From: Turnera subulata
Taxonomy: Eukaryota > Streptophyta > Magnoliopsida > Malpighiales > Passifloraceae
Direction: 5' to 3'
Length of the DNA: 64,000 nt
Assembly: GCA_028386065.3 (NCBI GenBank)
Contig: JAKUCV010002397.1
Location: forward strand, 62,904-126,903
Of this stretch, positions 44,853 to 57,597 are shown piece after piece (within the stretch, counting starts at the first letter, position 1; each line of letters starts with the position of its first letter). A program made the translations under genes and the position numbers. The notes below the pieces were generated by a model. It was not told where the DNA came from and searched no databases. It saw only the letters and a list, made by a program, of their open reading frames with translations.

Positions 44853-46645
44853 GTAGGAGGCCAAGGTAGCTGTGTGGGATTGTGACTCGGACAAGGCCCT
44901 GGGCCCAGATAGTTTTAATTTTGGAATTTATAAAAATACTTGGGATTTGATTAGTGTTGACCTGGTGGAACTAATTAATGAATTTTACAGGAGTGGTAGT
45001 CTTCCATGAGGTGTTAATAGATCCTATATCACTTTAATCCCTAAGAGGCCAGACGCAGAAGGATTTGAAGATTATAGGCCCATTAGTTTGTTCCATGGTG
45101 TATACAAAATTGTGACAAAAATTCTTGCAAGGAGAATCAAAGTTGTTATGCCTTCTGTAATCAGCGAGCAACAATTTGCTTTCATTGAGGGAAGGTATAT
45201 TTTAGACCGTGTCTTTACAGCAGGGGAGATCGTACAAAATGTCAAGAGATCGGGTTCCAAGGCAGTTTTTATGAAAAATTGACTTTAAGAAGGCTTATGA
45301 TACTGTGGGTGGCCTGGGAAAGGATTGCGAGACCAAGAGATTGTGGGGCTCTAGGCATTGAGAACATCCTCATCAGGAGTAGGAGTATGTTATTCGAGTG
45401 GATCTGGCGTTATATCAATTCTGGTGAGCTGTTAGAAGGCAATCCTAGTTGGAGTAAAATTGTGAAGGGTCGTTATTCCACCGATGGTTCTCAGTCCTAA
45501 CCTGCTTTTAATATAGAGAGATCCATTTTTTTGTGGAAGGATATCGTGGCATCGGGTGATGAGGGTGGTGCTGGTTTTGGTGGCTTAAAAAAGTGGGTGT
45601 GTATGGAGGTGGGTGATGGTAATCTTGCTGAATTCTGGTTCAATTCATGGTTGGAGTGTGGAAGCTTGAAAGACTCTTATCCCACCCTTTTTAGAATTGC
45701 TTTACACAAAAAAATTTCGGTTAAAGAAGCTTTATATTGTGAAGGGGGTGCTTTTATCTGGAAGGTCGTTTGGCAACGCCCACTATTTTCCGGGGAGTAG
45801 CCACAAGACTCGGATCTCATTCAGAAGTTGGCTAATTTTGTGTCCCTAAATAACAGGCATGATACTTGGAGGTGGAGAGCGAATAGGGAGGGAGTGTACT
45901 CTGCCAAATCAGGTTATCTAGTATGTTTTCCGGTTGAGGCAGGGATGAAGCAGAGGCCTTTGGTATGGATGAATGTGGCACCACAGAAAATTGAGAGTTT
46001 TTGCTGGATGGCTTTTAATAATGGTATTGCTACTCGCCTTGCCCTGTTTCACCGAAATATTGTCAATATAGGGAATGCGTTTTGCCCTTTGTGTAGGGAT
46101 AAGCATGAGTCCAGAGAGCATCTCTTCATCCACTGCCGATTTGTTTGGTTTTTTTGGATGAAGATTTCTCATTGGTGGGGTTGAGCTGGTGTGTTCCATC
46201 AAGTTTGGAGGACATGTTCATGCAGTGGTATGGGTTAGAGTTTGTTTCTAAGGCAAAATCTTCTTGGATGGCTATTTTCTTCTCCACAGTGTGGAGCATA
46301 TGGATCGGCAGGAACAAAGTGATTTTTGAAGATAAGGATTTTAATTGGAGCAAGATGTTTGATTTGATTTTGATGAAGACGGTCTCCTGTATCAAAGCGC
46401 ATCAACCGAATTTTCCTTACCATTTTACTGATGTTATTATCTGTGCAGATAGTCTTAAATCTTGGAGGGGGAAAAAGTGTATTCTCAAGTTGGTGTAAGT
46501 TTGGTCTCATTACGATTCTTAGTTTTTTTGTGTATATAGAATCATAGTAGAGTCCTATTCCTTTGTAAAACCACTTGTGGGCGTTGAAGTTTGTAATCAT
46601 TCATGGAATCCTCAATGAAAGTAATCTTTCATATAAAAAAAAAGT
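44853..46645 (+). pseudogene. L1-type LINE, RT core deleted
   Basis: 44870-45290 encodes the RT fingers ('KALGPDSFNF', 'LIPKRPDAEGFEDYRPISL', 'FIEGRYILD') and stops at 'DFKKAYD' near 45298, with a stop at about 44999 and a frameshift near 45280. The palm with the YADD box is missing: the next block (45300-46500) is the C-terminal part, including 'GALGIENI' and a zinc-binding domain (CPLCRDKHESREHLFIHC, near 46081-46135). A short A tract at 46637-46645 marks the 3' end. Stops are frequent. It is a 5'-truncated, internally deleted copy. Confidence 0.82.
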
Positions 46646-47595
46646 TAAAATTATTGTCTATCCCGTATGTGTTTTTTTTTTTCCTCTGTTTTTAGCTTCA
46701 CAAACTTTAATTCTCGTATTTTTTGGTTCCCTATCTATGAGTACCCGAACAAAAATTCATTGGGCTTGCTCACCACTTTCTTCTTAATTGTTATCCACAT
46801 CTTTGAAGTGGCCACATGAATTTTATTGCAGGGCAAAATTCAGGAAAAAACCTTCATTAGGCAACCAATGACTCCTTTAGGCAACCAATTTAACGAACCA
46901 AAGATGTAAACCCGGGGGTTTGTCATAGATAGGAAGGTATTAGGCACTCATCCATATTGGGTCGAGAACATGTGCAAAAGAATAAAACAAAGACAAAACA
47001 TAAAATAAATAAAGATTGAGCTTGTATTTCCACCACTGGAAACTGCCTACGTACCCCCTAATAGTGGGTTCAAAGTTCACGTAGTTCTTAACATGCATCA
47101 TATACAATCACAACATCATCATCTAAAAATTTTCACATCAACAATCAATTAAGAAAATTAGAACGAGTTACCTCTTGAAGCCCTCTTGTTGCTCCTACTT
47201 GCTTACCACTCCTAAGCAGAATTTTGGCAGAAATTCAACAAGAAATTAGGTATAGAAGGACACCGAACTGGTCTCTCTGGTATCAACAACAAACTTGTAG
47301 AGATACTTCTAAGCTTTTCAAAGACTCCAAGAACGCGGCAATCCAACACCTACAGCTCCAGATATGACCATTCTTCCGGGACTGCCTGCACAAGAATTCT
47401 CTACTCGGGTTCCTCCTTCCTTCTCTAGAAGCTTGCTCCAATTCTCCTCCTTCTCCTCCTTCTCTTCCTCCCCTTTTGCTGCTGCCTTGCTACTACTCCT
47501 CTTCATGAAATTCCTCCAGAATTTCAACCCTTAGAAGGGTTCTTAAGCTCGGAATTAGAGAATTATTCTGAGCACCTAAGCTTATGTGTGTATAG

Positions 47596-49135
47596 TGTAA
47601 GTAACCGGGTACACAAACAAAGAAACAATATGCACAACGGAAAACCCGGAACTAATGGAGGATCCATGTGAAGCGGGGTAAACCGAATAACAAAAATTTC
47701 GTACCTGGTTTGGTTGAGAACTTCCACTCAACTGATGATCCGAATCAGCAAGAACCGGATAGAAATCCGACTCCTCTACGGTATCCACACGAACCGTCGA
47801 TGACTGCTAGCAACTGTCACACGATCACTAACCCGAGCACTCTCGAGCCGTAGTGCTAGCTGCAGAATTCCGAGAGCAAAAGAGCCTAGAGTGTTTTTCT
47901 CACAACTTTTGTGTATGTGCTTGTGTGTTGAGCTCTACTCAAATCTGCTCATACTCCACACTCTTACATATGTCACATATATGTTTACACGTTAGTTAAT
48001 ATAGAAAATGGCCAACTAATCATACATACACCTTATCATGCATAATTGTGTTTTCCATTATCTATATTTTAGTCACAATCATCAACATGATCATGTCTCC
48101 ACTAATTCAATTATATATATCAACATATATATAAAACAACATATCCTTTCATGACTTTTGGAAAATAATTCGGGTTCAATAATTCTGGTAACTATTGAAA
48201 CGAACCAACCCAAACGACCTGATCCAACCATGGTCCAACCGTGGTCTAACCACTAGCTCAATAACCTGGTCGAACCATGGTCCAATTATGGTCTAATCAC
48301 TGGCTCGAATCAACAGTTCTAAGTGTGTGACCCTGTAGGCACTAATCACGTTGGCAATAATTATAAACTCACATTTATAATTATAAACAATAAGCGGTGT
48401 CTAGCAACACATCATTGCTACCTAAGTGACCAGATTAGTACTGATTCATTATGCCCCGGTAAAATGTCATTATCCTTTCGTCCCATTATATCAAGATCAA
48501 ACACATGACATGGAATATGTCATTCTCGTATATGTTTATTCTAACGTTTCTTGACCCCCGAGTTAACTGTGTAAAACGGATACAAATGATATCTCCATAT
48601 CACTTAATCCGAGCATGGCCATGCAATTACAGTTCAACTCTATCAAGGGGCCCAACTGATGAGATACCCGTTATATGGGTTGGACGAATCCCATCTTGAT
48701 CATACAAAGCCCACAACACATTTCATCAAATACCCAACAATTACTCTAAGGTTTACTCAGCTACGGGTAACTAAGAGTAATATCAAAGTATACGACTCAC
48801 ATGTTGGGAACCTAAGAACCACTAATGACAACATATATAACAGCCTATGTAGTGTTCTTATGTAGGGTCAGTCTAGACCACAAGTTCTCTAACTTGTATC
48901 CGTATGTAGAATTCGTTTCTAATATAATTCTCAACATACGCTAGTCTTAATTTATTATTACAACCCATCCATTATAATAATCGACTAGGGACAATTCAAG
49001 AATATAAAATATTCTTAGGTTATAAATATGTGCAAGCGTTTATTACTGCTAAACATATTTGTTGGAATAAAACCTTAACAAATATACTTGACTATATAAT
49101 CATCCAATGATTGGCTTTTGGACATTACACTAACA
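47596..49135 (-). repeat. 3' LTR of copia copy 2
   Basis: 1540 bases; plus-strand ends TGTAAGTAACC and CACTAACA. A short gap relative to the other LTRs is present near 48812. Confidence 0.92.
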
Positions 49136-52100
49136 ATCTCCCGCTTGCACTAAAGCCAATCATCCATGTATCTAATACCAATGGATGTAGCATGACCATC
49201 ATGCTTCTACTGTGTGAGCGTCTTAGTCAAAGGATCCGCTACATTGTTCTCAGAAGGAACTTTGCACAACCTCACATCGCCTCTAAGACAAAACACATAT
49301 CTTCACTGCGATCTAAAGTCATCCCTGTCTGTTTGGAAGCTAGCATCTGTGTAACCCTTTACAACAAGCTCATCAACGCTTCCGTATATAAGGAATGCAT
49401 CCTTAGTTCTTCTCAAGTACTTAAGGATGTTCTTAACCGCTGTCTAGTGACCTTCACCGGGATCAGATTGATATCTGCTTGTGAAACTTAATGTGTATGC
49501 GACATCTGGTCGAGTACATAGCATGGCATACATGATAGATCCTATTGCTGACGCATAAGGAATCTTACTCATTCGCTCTCTCTCCTTAGATGTACTAGGG
49601 CATTGATTCTTTGAGAGAGTTATGCCATGAGACATGGGCAAGAAACCTTTCTTGGGGTCTTGCATGCTAAACCTTTTAAGCACCTTGTCAATATATGTAC
49701 TTTGACTGAGGCTAAGAAGCCTTTTGGATCTATCTCTATAGATCTTTATACCTAGTACGTAGGCAGCTTCTCCTAAGTCCTTCATTGAGAAATTCTTTCC
49801 TAACCAGGTCTTTACAGACTGTAGTGTTGGAATATCATTCCCAATGAGCAGAATGTCGTCAACATACAACAATAAGAAAACGATAGTGCTCCCACTAACC
49901 TTCTTGTAAACACATGACTCATCTTCATTTTTAATGAAACCAAACTGTTTGATTACTTCATCAAAACGAAGATTCCAACTCCGTACTTCATAATCATGGT
50001 ATGCAGCTATAGCCAATAGAAATCAGATGGATTTAACCATGGCAATTGGCGAAAAAGTTTCATCATAGTCAATACCATGAACTTGTTTGAAACCTTTAGC
50101 AACCAATCGCCCTTTAAAGGTAATCACAATACCATCCATGTCGGTCTTCTTCTTGTAAACCCACTTACACCCAATAGGTTTTACCCCTTCAGGTGGATCA
50201 GCCAAGATCCAAACCATATTTTCATACATGGATTCCATCTCAGAATTCATGGCTTCTAGCCACTTCTTAGAGTCTGGACCCGTAATAGCCTGCTAATAGG
50301 AAGTGGGCTCATCTTCATCCATGAGCATCACGTTTCCAGTATGAGTCAAAAGAAATCCATATCTCTCAGGCTCATACCGAGTCCTATCAGACCTACGTGG
50401 TCCATGTGTTACAAGTACAGGATTTTCACCCACAACATCTTGTGGTTCCTGTCCTTGTTCTATCTCATCCTCTATAGCTTCTTGTTGTACTCGAACTTCT
50501 TCGAGTTCTATTTTTCTCCCACTGATCTCTCTAGAAATAAATTCTCTTTCTAGAAAAATAGCAGTGCGAGCAACAAACACTTTTTCCTCTATGGGACTAT
50601 AGAAATAATATCCTTTAGTTTCTTTAGGGTATCCAACAAAAAGGCACTTTTCAGATTTAGGGCCGAGTTTGTCTGATGCTTGACGTCTTACGTAAGCCTC
50701 ACAACCCCAAATCTTCATAAAAGACAAATTGGGACGTTTCCCAGTCCACATCTCATGTGGTGTCTTTTCAACCGATTTAGATGGAACACGGTTAAGTGTA
50801 AAGGCAACAGTCAATAAAGCATGTCCCCAAAATGAAGAAGGAATGTCAGCTTGACTCATCATAGAACGAACCATGTCTAACAGAGTTCTATTTCTCCTTT
50901 CAGATACACCGTTCCATTGAGGTGTACCTGATGGAGTAAGTTGTGATACTATACCACATTCCTTTAGATGATCAAGAAATTCTAGGTCTAAGTATTCACC
51001 TCCTCGATCAGGTCGAAGCATTTTAATACTCTTACCAAGTTGATTCTGTACTTCATTCTTGAATTCTTTGAACTTTTCAAAGGATTCTGACTTGTGCTTC
51101 ATAAGATACACATAGCCATATCTACTATAATCATCAGTAAATGTAATGAAATACTAAAATCCACCTCTAGCCTGTGTTGACATAGGCCTACATACATCAG
51201 AATGTATAAGGCCTAACAAGTCTGAAGCCCTTTCACCTTTACCGACAAATGGAGCCTTCGTCATTTTGCCCAATAAACATGACTCACATGTCTTATATGA
51301 TTCAAAATCAAATGAGTCTAAAAGCCCATCCTTATTGAGTTTAGAAATACGAGTCTCATTTATATGGCCCAAACGACAATGCAGAGATAGGTCGTATTAG
51401 AATCGTTTAATTTAATCTTTTTCGAATTAATGTTATAGACTGGGGTTTCTCGGTTTAGAACGTACAAACCATGGCTTAAATATGCACCACCATAATAAAT
51501 ATCATTCAAATAAATAGAACAACAGTTGTTCCTTATTAAGAATGAAAAACCCTTCTTGTCTAGACAAGAAACAGAAATCAAATTCCTGCTTATAGTAGGT
51601 ACAAAATAACAATCATCAAGTTCCAAAACCAAACCACTCGGTAAAGATAGATAATAAGTCCCTACGGCTAATGCAGCAACTCTTGCTCCATTTCTAACAT
51701 GCAGGTCCACTTCACCCTTTGCTAATCTTCTACTCTTTCTCAGATCCTGCACAATTACATAAATGTGAGAACCACATCCGGTATCTAATACCCATGATGT
51801 AGAGATAGAAATATTAGCTTCTATAACAAGAATTCCTGAAGCGGAAGTCTTACTTCCCTTCTGCTTCTTCACCTTCTTAAGGTAAATAGGGCAGTTACGT
51901 TTCCAATGGCCAGGTTTCTTGCAATGGAAACATTGTCCTTCCTTTGCAATACCACCTTTGGGTTTCAGCACATGTGAACAAGAAGATGCACATGAACCAA
52001 TTTTTTTGGCACATTTCTTCTTCTTGCTAAACTTGGCTTTTCCCTTTCCTTTGCCATTTCCAACCATCAAAATGTTATTGGATTTACTAGCCTTCATCTG

Positions 52101-52694
52101 GTGCTCAACTATTCCCAACATGTTAAGCAACTTAGACAAAAATTTGTTAAGAAGATTCATGTTGAAATTCATGACAAATTGGCTATAACTATCCGACAAC
52201 GATTGCAGGACTTGATCAACAGCCAACTCTCTTTGCAAAGGAAAATCCAGCCCCTCAAGGCTCTCAAAGTATCCAATCATTTTGAGCACATGAGGTCTAA
52301 CAGGTGATGTCTCAACCATCTTGCATTGGAATAATGCCTTTGAGGTCTCATACCTCTCATGCCTGGCTTGCTCTTCAAAGAGCATTTTCAGGTGTTCGAT
52401 CATATCGAAAGCACCCAAGTTCTCATGTTGCTTCTGAAGCTCAGAGTCTATAGTGACAAGCATAAGGCATGCAATATCCAATGCTTCATCAACATTCTTC
52501 TTGTAAGCATCTTTTTCCGCCCTAGGAGCATTAGGTGCCAGTTCAACAAGAACAGGCCCCTCAAGGACATACAACTTCTTTTCTTGTTTGAGGACTATCC
52601 TCAAATTGCGGTTCCACTTAAGGAAATCATTCCCATTCAGTTTTTCCTTCTCAAGGACTGATCACAGTGACATAGTACTTGTGTTTTGTGCCAT
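49136..52694 (-). pseudogene. Copia gag-pol polyprotein, copy 2
   Basis: Gag starts at 52694 but has a TGA at codon 11. It then reads through a zinc knuckle (CFHCKKPGHWKRNC, about 51942-51901) and LDTGCGSH. A one-base loss near 51372 shifts frame into integrase, which keeps HSDVC and RPDRGGEY. TAG codons at 51154 and 50293 replace Gln. RT keeps YVDD (about 49864) but lacks about 190 bases containing the first catalytic Asp strand (junction near 49980). The RNase H deletion at about 49285 matches copy 1. Non-functional. Confidence 0.92.
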
Positions 52695-53439
52695 GATAAT
52701 TCTACAATGATCATTTCACACAAATCAGAGTCATGTATACAATCATTTAACAAGGAATTTTATTAAATCATACCCCCACTATACAAATCAAGATGATAAT
52801 GAGTGGGCCAAGATCCATATTTCACTACAAGAAAAGTTAGCTTTGGCTATTCGCTTATATCATAGTTATTTAGGTAGAGAACTCTTTGTCAATTACATCT
52901 CATGTAACTCTTGGATAGTTGAGTGAACAACTCTTGTTCTTGTCTATCTCATAGACTTATCTCAACTCTTTGCCTCTAGGTTCCCAATCCTATTGAGATG
53001 ACTTAGTTAAGTTCAACCCACAATAAGTAATTTGGATATTACAATTATCCCATCGCACCTTGCTATGATAAATATTGGCACTTTGTTTTGGCAAATCTAC
53101 CAAGTGTTGATCTAAGCATAGATGAGTGCTTATCAATGGATGGCAACACATGAGGAACTCAATATTTAGCATCTTGCTAGGATAAACATTGGCACTTTGC
53201 TTTGGGAAACCTACCAAGTGTTGATCTAAGCATAGATGAGTGCTTGTCACCAAATTATTTCCATAACATGCATGTGATCATATATCGCATACAATTAATT
53301 ATAATCAATACCAAGCTTTGTGACATGATTATAAAAGGATAAACACGTTAACAAGCAATCAACATATTGTTCATATATCATTATGATCATAAGAACATTT
53401 TGTCTAGCAAGCAAAACATCAAATTGATTTGCAGAATTT
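52695..53439 (-). other. Gag-proximal leader of copia copy 2
   Basis: Untranslated, AT-rich. A ~110-base segment with CACTTTGYTTTGGSAAAYCTACC is present twice (about 53081-53130 and 53192-53245). Confidence 0.5.
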
Positions 53440-53800
53440 CAGAACAACGATGTTTAACCTTAGAACATCGATGTTTGAGAATTCTGGAACTTCAAGTAAG
53501 TTGGCAGATTCTCAGAACATCGATGTTTGGTTTTGAACATCGATGTTTGGAGTTTCAGAATTCCAGAACATCGATGTTGACACTTAAACATCGATGTTTA
53601 GCCCTTAAACACCGATGTTTAAAGTTTCTGGAACTCCAAACAATTGGCCGAATGTTGAGAACATCGATGTTTACATCTTAAACATCGACGTTTTGACCTT
53701 AAACATCATTGTTTGAACTTAAACAACGATGTTTGAACCCCTCGGCGGATTATCGACCAAAGAGAACATCGATGTTTACATCTTAAAAATCGATGTTTTG
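53440..53800 (-). repeat. Palindrome array in the leader of copia copy 2
   Basis: Seven exact AACATCGATGTT or AACATCGATGT units and about six variants (such as AACACCGATGTT, AACATCGACGTT) lie in about 360 bases, shorter and more decayed than in copy 1. Confidence 0.88.
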
Positions 53801-54032
53801 CTATCGACCAAAGAGAACTTGCTGTCAAACACCTTTGACGGATCCGACTTCAACATATCACATATATGAGAATCATGATGATCTAGTTTAAACATACTAT
53901 CAACATAAGCATAATAAACTTTGATCAAGTTATGTTGCTTATACAATCATGATCAAGCCACATCACATATAGCATAAGATACATATAAGCAACTAATTCG
54001 GTTTAGTGTTTCACAAGAGGCTCCGCTACCAC

Positions 54033-55586
54033 TGTAAGTAATCGGGTATGCAAACAAAGAAACAATATGCACAGCAGAAAACCCGAAACTAATGGAGGAT
54101 CCATGTGAAACGCGGAAAACCGAAAAACAAAAATTTCGTGCCTAGTTTGGTTGAGATCTTCCCACACAACTGATGATCCGAATCAGCAAGAACCGGACAG
54201 AAATCCGACTCCTCTACGGTATCCACACGAACCGTCGATGACTGCTAGCAACCACCACACGATCACTAACCCGAGCACTCTCGAGCCGTAGTGCTAGCTG
54301 CAGAATTCCGAGAGCAAAAGAGCCTAGAGTGTTTTTCTCACAACTTTTGTGTATGTGCTTGTGTGTTGAGCTCTACTCAAATCTGCTCATACTCCACACT
54401 CTTACATATATCACATATATGTTTACACGTTAGTTAATATAGAGAAAGGCCAACCAATCATACATACACCTTATCATGCATAATTGTGTTTTCCATTATC
54501 TATACTTCAGTCATAATCATCAACATGATCATGTCTCCACTAACTCAATTATACATATCAACATATATATAAAACAACACATCCTTTCATGCCTTTTGGA
54601 CAATGATTCAGGTTTAATAATTCTGGTAACTATTGAACCGAACCAACCGATACGACTCGGTCTAACCATGGTCTAACCACTAGCTCAATAACCTGGTCGA
54701 ACCATGGTCCAACCATGGTCTAACTACTGGCTCGAATCAACAGTTCTAAGCCCTATAGGCACTAATCACGTTGGCAATAATTATAAACTCTCATTTATAA
54801 TTATAAACAATGAGCGGTGTCTAGCAATATATCATTGCTACCCAAGTGACCAGATCAGTATTGATTCATTATGCCTCGGTAAAATGTCGTTATCCTTTCG
54901 ACCCATTATATCAAGATCAAACACGAGACATGGAATATGTCATTCTCGTATATGTTTAATCTAAGGTTTCTTGATCCCCAAGTTAACTGTGTAAAACGGA
55001 TAAAAATGATATCTCCATATCACTTAATCCAAGCATGGCCATACATTTACAGTTCAACTCTATCAAGGGGCCCAACTGATAAGATACCCATTATATGGGT
55101 TGGACGAATCCCATCTTGATCATACATAACCCACTACACATTTCATCATATACCCAATAATTACTCTAAGGTTTACTCAGTTACGGGTAACTAAGAGTAA
55201 TATCAAAGTATACGACTCACATGTTGGGGACCTTGATGATCTCAGGTCTAAGGACAATACATATAAGAACCACTAATGACAACATATATAACAGTCCATG
55301 TAGTGTTCTTATGTCGGGTCAGTCCAGACCACAAGTTCTCTAACTTGTACCCATATGTAGAATTCATATCTTATATAATTCTCAACATTCGCTAGTCTTA
55401 ATTTTTTATTACAATCCATCCGTAATAATAATCGACTAGGGACAATTCAAGAATATAAAATATTCTTAGGTTATAAATATGTGCAAGCGTTTATCACTGA
55501 TAAACATATTTATTGGAATAAAACCTTAACAAATATACATGACTATATAATCATCCAATGATTGGCTTTTGGGCATTACACTAACA
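54033..55586 (-). repeat. 5' LTR of copia copy 2
   Basis: 1554 bases matching 47596-49135; followed on the transcript side by the primer site (54031-54020). Confidence 0.92.
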
Positions 55587-55830
55587 TATAGAGGGGGAAG
55601 AAAGAAATTTTGTCAATGAGGGTGAATCGGGGGTCCCATTTATAGTGCTTAAGGGGTCTGGAAGTTGTGTTGACCTAAGGGTCAGGATTGAACCCCTAGA
55701 TCCAACGGTAGATACCCAGAATCAAGAAAACAAGAAAAATATGGAAAACTGCCAAAATTGGGAGCGATGTCCGCCAGGCGCCGAAGGCCATGTCCGCCAG
55801 CACCTGTTCCAAAAATGGCTCTTTCCTTTC

Positions 55831-55936
55831 CTTTTTTTTTTTGGATACTAGTCGAGGAGAGTGAGTCTCGAACCCGAGACCTCACCCCTCTTGTGCTTTT
55901 GACGCAAGAGCGCCAAAGAGCTACAAGCCCATTGGT
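55831..55936 (-). mobile_element. Small tRNA-derived SINE
   Basis: On the minus strand it has a TAGCTCTTTGG A-box, a GGTTCGAGACT B-box about 45 bases on, and a terminal A run (plus-strand T run 55832-55842). A 9-base duplication TTTCCTTTC flanks it (55822-55830 and 55937-55945). The empty site is visible in LTR B copy 1 (about 43440-43490), which lacks the insert. Only about 90 bases beyond the tail, so little more than a tRNA-like head. Confidence 0.8.
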
Positions 55937-56541
55937 TTTCCTTTCTGGTTTTGATCCTCATTATTCCGGTCCAACTTGATTGCCAGGCCCTTCGTAATTG
56001 TTTTTTTTTTTGTCTATTTTGAGCTCCAGAAATCCTCCTAACTTGTAGCCTACCCTCACTCTTTTCCTAATTTCTTTACTTTCTCTCCACTCCACTCTAA
56101 TTACCATAAAACACCAAAAACACTTAAGGTAATAATTTAATCCTAATTTTGGACGAAAATTCAGAGCAAATTGGCTGCTAAGTCCAGTGTTTTGATGAGC
56201 CAAAAATGCTGGAGGATTCATATTTAATTGGTTCAGGCTCCTAAATTATTTTAAACCCAAAATTACCTCAAATGGGTCCAAAATAAATAAAAAGGCCTAA
56301 AACAACTAAATATCCATATTTTATTAAATTCAGAATTTAAATATACTCAAGCTTAGAATTAAATAATCTCAATAATTCTGAGTTAAATACAAAAATCCCA
56401 AAAATAATAAAAATACTAATATTTCACTAAATTAAATCACAAATATATTTCATCCTAGGATCAAATCATCTCATTAATCCACGAAAAAAAACACATTTAT
56501 AATATAATAAAGTGCTACAAATTTGGGATGTTCACACTATC

Positions 56542-57540
56542 AGTTTTGTTCCTACTAATCCGGATTTGACCCGGGTCACGCACCTGAATATGAAGACTTA
56601 AACCCAAGACCTCCCTTTAAATAAAACCAAATAACTTAGCACTAAGACTAACCCAATGTAAACTTCAATTCTCTCTGTATTAGTTTGAAATAATGAAAGG
56701 AGATACACATTACTGAGTAAGCCAAAATATCAGTACTATGTAACAAGTGGAGTATATTCATTTTGATTGATGCATGTTGTAGAAAAGGATTGATGCATGG
56801 GGAAAATCCCAAGAAATTTTTTGGGCTTCAATCTCATGAAAACTTGCAGGAAAATGAGTTTAAATTTGTCATATTAGTGGAGCCTTATATAACATGGGGT
56901 CACCATTAAATTAATTAAATGGCTTTATATATCTAATTAAGGCCTAAAATAATTTTTAAAAAAATTATATCCCTATAAATACAATTAAGCCCAAAGAATC
57001 GAGAATAATGGGACCCAGTGCGACATAGCTTTCACTTTGTGCTAGGCGAGCGGCCAGTTAGGAAAATTTTTGGGTGATGCCACTCTATCTGGTGTAGAAT
57101 ACAAACTTGTTAATGAACTTCTGAGTTAACATTTTATCGAAACTTTTGGGAAAGATTGGGTTCTTCAAGAATTCTATAGCGCATTTACATTCCCGGATTA
57201 ATACATTAATATCTTGCACCTCATAGAGCTGAGCAAAATTACTGTGATATGGAATGAGTGAAAACACTGTCACTTGTTACTTTGCAGCTCATAGAGGTAC
57301 ACAAAATTACTGTGTAAGCGCATGCCATAGAAGAAAATTTGCCCGTCATCTTGTCGTTATTGTTGTTCAGAAAAGACTTAATTTTAACCAGCAAAGCAAT
57401 GCAGCAACATCAACGAGTTATTTAAAGTAATATAGACCACTTTTAAATTAGGTAAGGCAGCCATCCGCTGTAGAGCTCCTTCTAGGGAGAAGTAAAACGT
57501 GGACTTATTAATTAATTAATTTATCACGGCAAATCCAGTC
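56542..57540. other. Intergenic, upstream of the first GLP gene
   Basis: AT-rich non-coding DNA. No repeat recognised. The last few hundred bases are the likely promoter of the GLP gene at 57598. Confidence 0.5.
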
Positions 57541-57550
57541 TATAAATAGA
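57541..57550 (+). promoter_or_regulatory. TATA box of GLP gene 1
   Basis: TATAAATAGA, 57 bases before the ATG at 57598; transcript start expected near 57572. Confidence 0.75.
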
Positions 57551-57597
57551 GCTGCAGTTCATGCAAGATTTTAACATTCTTCAGGCAATAACAAACA

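Larger units (their letters stand above)
47596..55586 (-). mobile_element. Ty1/copia element, copy 2
   Basis: Minus-strand element of about 8.0 kb: 5' LTR 54033-55586, primer site 54020-54031, leader with a palindrome array, gag-pol 52694-49136, 3' LTR 47596-49135. A perfect target duplication TATAG flanks it (47591-47595 and 55587-55591). It sits in solo LTR B. Same family as copy 1, with its own lesions. Confidence 0.93.
46736..56536 (-). mobile_element. Solo Tat-type LTR, family B, split by a copia element
   Basis: The LTR runs on the minus strand from TGTGAACATCCC (56536) to the copia insertion (55592) and resumes at 47595, ending GGGTACTCATA at 46736, about 1.8 kb of own sequence. A perfect 5-base duplication CTATC flanks it (46731-46735 and 56537-56541). 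No internal region is attached, so it is a solo LTR left by LTR-LTR recombination. A SINE lies within it. Confidence 0.88.
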
